A stretch of DNA of 64,000 nucleotides from CAYVAP01 sp964343195 (GTDB lineage: Bacteria > Bacteroidota > Bacteroidia > J057), in NCBI GenBank assembly GCA_964343195.1, contig CAYFIR010000008.1, positions 1 through 64,000 on the forward strand, in the 5' to 3' direction. Position 1 is the first letter of the stretch; the number at the start of each line of letters is the position of its first letter. A model generated the notes under the pieces. It saw only the letters and a list, made by a program, of their open reading frames with translations. It made no database searches and had not been told where the DNA came from. Of the stretch, positions 62,032-64,000 are shown piece after piece. The translations under genes and the position numbers were made by a program.

Positions 62032-62071
62032 TCCAGGTCACAGACTGAGAATTTTTCGTCTTTTACCTTTG
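62027..62071 (+). promoter_or_regulatory. CRP-type site and -7 box upstream of the DUF2892 gene
   Basis: TGTGATCCAGGTCACA (62027-62042) is a perfect TGTGA-N6-TCACA dyad. The -7 box TACCTTTG lies at 62064-62071. With a start near 62075 the dyad is centred at about -41, the class II activator position, and no TTTG is present at -33, as expected for an activator-dependent promoter. It should drive the small membrane protein gene at 62163. Confidence 0.75.
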
Positions 62072-62162
62072 AGATATAACATGATTCTCTGGGGAGAATT
62101 GTCGAGCATCCAGCCTCCCTACATATCAACCTCATCTTTTATCAATCTCAAAGTTTAGTATC

Positions 62163-62369
62163 ATGAAGAAGAACATGGGAAACGTTGACCGCATCGTTCG
62201 CCTGCTTATCGTGGCAGTTATCGCGGTGTTGTATTTCACTAATGTCATCAGCGGCACCCTGGCCCTGATTCTGGGTATCGTGGCAGTAATCTTCGCCCTC
62301 ACCAGCGTAGTTTCCTTCTGCCCGCTTTATACCATTTTCGGCCTGCGTACTCGCCCCAAGTCTGAGTAG
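62163..62369 (+). CDS. DUF2892-type (YgaP transmembrane-like) small membrane protein
   Basis: The 68-residue protein has two transmembrane helices (about 10-28 and 33-52) and the conserved MGNVDRIVRLLI start and FCPLYTIFGLRT end of the DUF2892 family. In other bacteria the domain occurs alone or fused to rhodanese (YgaP). The Cys in CPLY is conserved. It lies 131 bp after the Crp/Fnr gene behind a TGTGA-N6-TCACA site and is a likely target of that regulator. Confidence 0.88.
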   Translation: MKKNMGNVDRIVRLLIVAVIAVLYFTNVISGTLALILGIVAVIFALTSVVSFCPLYTIFGLRTRPKSE

Positions 62370-62434
62370 GAAAAGAATAGGCAGAATCGAGCTCATGGCT
62401 CTATTTCACTGGCTATCTCAATCCCTCGCTACTT

Positions 62435-62595
62435 AGAGGCTGTTTAGATTTTTCCTTATCGGCCCAAACTGGTCTTTTTGCGCCCTGTCTGCGTCAATTT
62501 TCCTCAAAATAGCTCGCTATTTCTCGAAAAATTTCCTTGTCAGACCCCAAAAATCCTGCGTTTGGCCTCGAAACACCAAAACCAAAACAGCCTCT
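62435..62595. mobile_element. MITE-like element, 161 bp, family B copy 2
   Basis: The ends AGAGGCTGTTT (62435-62445) and AAACAGCCTCT (62585-62595) are perfect inverted repeats. The centre has the stem AAATAGC/GCTATTT (62507-62513, 62516-62522), preceded by CTGCGTCA and followed by CCTTGTC, as in the element at 10769-10929. Terminal and stem bases differ from that copy but stay paired. No gene is inside. It lies between the DUF2892 gene and a terminator. Confidence 0.78.
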
Positions 62596-62605
62596 TAAAG
62601 AATTG

Positions 62606-62635
62606 AGAGCCCCTGATTATCAGGAGGCTCTTTTT
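62606..62635 (+). terminator. Intrinsic terminator
   Basis: The stem AGAGCCCCTGA/TCAGG(A)GGCTCT (62606-62616, 62620-62631, one bulge) with a 3-base loop is followed by a T run (62631-62635). It lies 237 bp after the DUF2892 stop, beyond the MITE-like element, and would end that transcript. Confidence 0.75.
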
Positions 62636-62726
62636 GATTTGGGTCGGAGGAAGCGGCGCAAATGCCCTCGGCATATTCCCCATTTCCCAATGCCCGCGAC
62701 CTGATACCCTGGCCTATCTGACCAGG

Positions 62727-62758
62727 TTTGCGATGGGGTATCGGGATGCGTAGCTTTG
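62727..62758 (+). promoter_or_regulatory. Promoter of the O-methyltransferase gene
   Basis: TTTG (62727-62730), 20 bp, TAGCTTTG (62751-62758): a full Bacteroidota consensus match. The transcript starts near 62762, about 14 bases before the ATG at 62776, which excludes the in-frame starts at 62728 and 62746. Confidence 0.8.
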
Positions 62759-62775
62759 GAGTCTTTCAATTTGCC

Positions 62776-63420
62776 ATGCAAAAATTCATCCTCCCAGAAT
62801 CTCTAGAAACCTATATCGAAGACATCAGTTCCGGAGAGCCGGAGCTGCTTCAAAGGCTCAACCGGGAAACCCACTTAAAGGTCCTGTATCCCCGCATGCT
62901 GTCAGGGCCGGTACAGGGGAGATTTCTTTCGATGCTGACCAAAATGCTTGCTCCCAAGCGCATACTGGAAGTAGGGACTTTCACTGGATATTCTGCCCTC
63001 TGCATGGGGGAGGGGCTACCAGAAGAGGGTGTAATTGACAGCATTGAGTTGATCGCCGAACGAGAGTGGTTAATTCGTAAATACCTCGAGCAAGCCCGGA
63101 TAGAAGATCGGGTCAACCTGCTATTTGGTCGTGCCCTAGACATCATACCGGAGTTGGAGGGTCCCTATGAGTTGGTATTCCTCGATGCCGATAAAGCCAA
63201 TTACAGCACCTACTATGAGCTGATCCTTCCCAAAATGCCGTCTGGAGGAATTTTAGTGGCCGATAACGTCCTATGGGACGGAAAGGTAGTCGATCCAAAT
63301 GTTCAGGATAAAGAAACCAATGGTATCCGGAACTTTAATCAGCTCGTACGTAATGATAACCGAGTCGAACAAGTGCTATTACCACTTCGAGACGGGATGC
63401 TGATGGTCAGAAAAGTATAG
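62776..63420 (+). CDS. SAM-dependent O-methyltransferase (caffeoyl-CoA OMT-like)
   Basis: The 214-residue protein belongs to the O-methyltransferase family 3 (COMT-like). The SAM-binding ILEVGTFTGYSALCM lies around residues 64-78, the metal-binding VFLDADKANYSTYYE near 135, and VADNVLWDGKVVDP near 160, which gives the second metal ligand. Such enzymes methylate catechol-type hydroxyls with a divalent cation. The bacterial substrate is unknown; hydroxylated tRNA uridine is the substrate of the TrmR branch and is an alternative. The start is fixed by the promoter just upstream. Confidence 0.9.
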   Translation: MQKFILPESLETYIEDISSGEPELLQRLNRETHLKVLYPRMLSGPVQGRFLSMLTKMLAPKRILEVGTFTGYSALCMGEGLPEEGVIDSIELIAEREWLIRKYLEQARIEDRVNLLFGRALDIIPELEGPYELVFLDADKANYSTYYELILPKMPSGGILVADNVLWDGKVVDPNVQDKETNGIRNFNQLVRNDNRVEQVLLPLRDGMLMVRKV

Positions 63421-63520
63421 TTCAAAGGAAAAACCTTACACCCTTTGCGTACTACCACCGCCCTTTTCGACAGACAAAATGGCTTCGTTTGGTTATATTG
63501 TATTAAACAAACTCAGACCC

Positions 63521-64000
63521 ATGCAAATACGGAAAATCCACCTCACCTGGACATGGCTACTCATATTGGTAGTATTCCCGTCCATCCTGCCTGCCCAGCG
63601 GGTTCCCTATCAGATGGACTACTGTGGCATCAGGCTGACATTTACAGATGATGCGCGCCAGAAGCTTAATGAACTTGTCACTCAGTTGACGGCCAGCCCG
63701 CGCTACTTCAACCAGATGGTGCGCCGGGCCCAGCTTTACATGCCATACATTGAAGAGGCCTTGTACTCTGAAAATGTCCCGGAAGACCTGAAATACCTGG
63801 CTATCCAGGAAAGTGGACTACAACCTTCGGTTGTATCGTCCTCTCAAGCAGTAGGATTCTGGCAATTCAAAGAAGGTACAGGGGTCGATATGGGCCTGCA
63901 GATTGATGGAGATATCGACCTGCGTCGGCACATATTTCAATCTTCTCTGGCAGCTGGACGGTATTTCAACCGGACAAATGGCGACTTTAACAATTGGCTT
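63521..64000 (+). CDS. Lytic transglycosylase (MltD-like), N-terminal part
   Basis: 160 codons are visible before the window ends. A signal peptide (MQIRKIHLTWTWLLILVVFPSILPAQ) is followed by a goose-lysozyme/SLT domain: PYIEEALYSENVPEDLKYLAIQESGLQP, with the catalytic Glu in QESGL at about residue 90, and SSSQAVGFWQFKEGTGVDMGLQ. This is the pattern of MltD-type murein transglycosylases, which usually carry C-terminal LysM repeats beyond the catalytic domain; those would lie outside this window. Confidence 0.9.
   Translation, partial: MQIRKIHLTWTWLLILVVFPSILPAQRVPYQMDYCGIRLTFTDDARQKLNELVTQLTASPRYFNQMVRRAQLYMPYIEEALYSENVPEDLKYLAIQESGLQPSVVSSSQAVGFWQFKEGTGVDMGLQIDGDIDLRRHIFQSSLAAGRYFNRTNGDFNNWL

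Overview
The window looks like chromosomal DNA of a Bacteroidota bacterium with moderately high GC (Saprospiria/Cytophagia-like; not resolved further). The signs are a SusC/SusD outer-membrane pair, a DUF5103/type IX secretion plug lipoprotein, a DUF4290 protein, a DUF6311 membrane protein, and promoters of the Bacteroidota type (TTTG or TTG, about 20 bp, then TAnnTTTG). Most genes lack a Shine-Dalgarno sequence.

Layout. 0-0.8 kb: IS3-family transposase fragments and an AT-rich lipoprotein gene, an acquired-looking edge. 0.8-13 kb: housekeeping and salvage genes: secretion plug lipoprotein, a protein of five exact 20-residue repeats, a nucleotidyltransferase and sugar kinase separated by a hairpin-rich tandem repeat, an exonuclease/GIY-YIG fusion, psuG, dprA, a DUF389 protein, a GGCT-like protein and a cupin. 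13.4-16.1 kb: a BlaI-type repressor and M56 (BlaR1-like) peptidase behind three identical operator dyads. 16.4-26.7 kb: gltX, a cyclase/kynurenine-formamidase-like gene, a PcrA-type helicase, DUF4290, an FKBP isomerase, kynurenine 3-monooxygenase and two hydrolases. 27-29 kb: a glycosyltransferase and a phosphonatase-like HAD. 29.5-38.9 kb: SusC, SusD and two lipoprotein phosphoesterases, possibly an organophosphate-scavenging locus. 39-52.9 kb: the conserved block rpoC-rpoB-rplL-rplJ-rplA-rplK-nusG-secE-tRNA-Trp-tuf-tRNA(Thr,Gly,Tyr,Thr) and rplS, all on the minus strand. 53-57.9 kb: DUF6311, methyltransferase, GT2, trmD and an Lrp regulator. 58-64 kb: an odd tRNA-like gene with its own promoter and terminator, two poorly characterised proteins, a Crp/Fnr regulator next to a matching TGTGA-N6-TCACA site and a small membrane protein, an O-methyltransferase, and the start of a lytic transglycosylase.

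The most unusual material is non-coding. There are two families of small gene-less mobile-like elements: a 307-326 bp family with CTGGACTTTAT inverted ends and 5-bp target duplications, and a ~160 bp family whose hairpin stems and termini covary. A ~132 bp repeat has hairpin loops that are complementary to one another. Heptamer arrays occur at two gene boundaries. The tRNA-like RNA has a giant variable arm and no U33. No CRISPR array, rRNA gene or prophage was seen.
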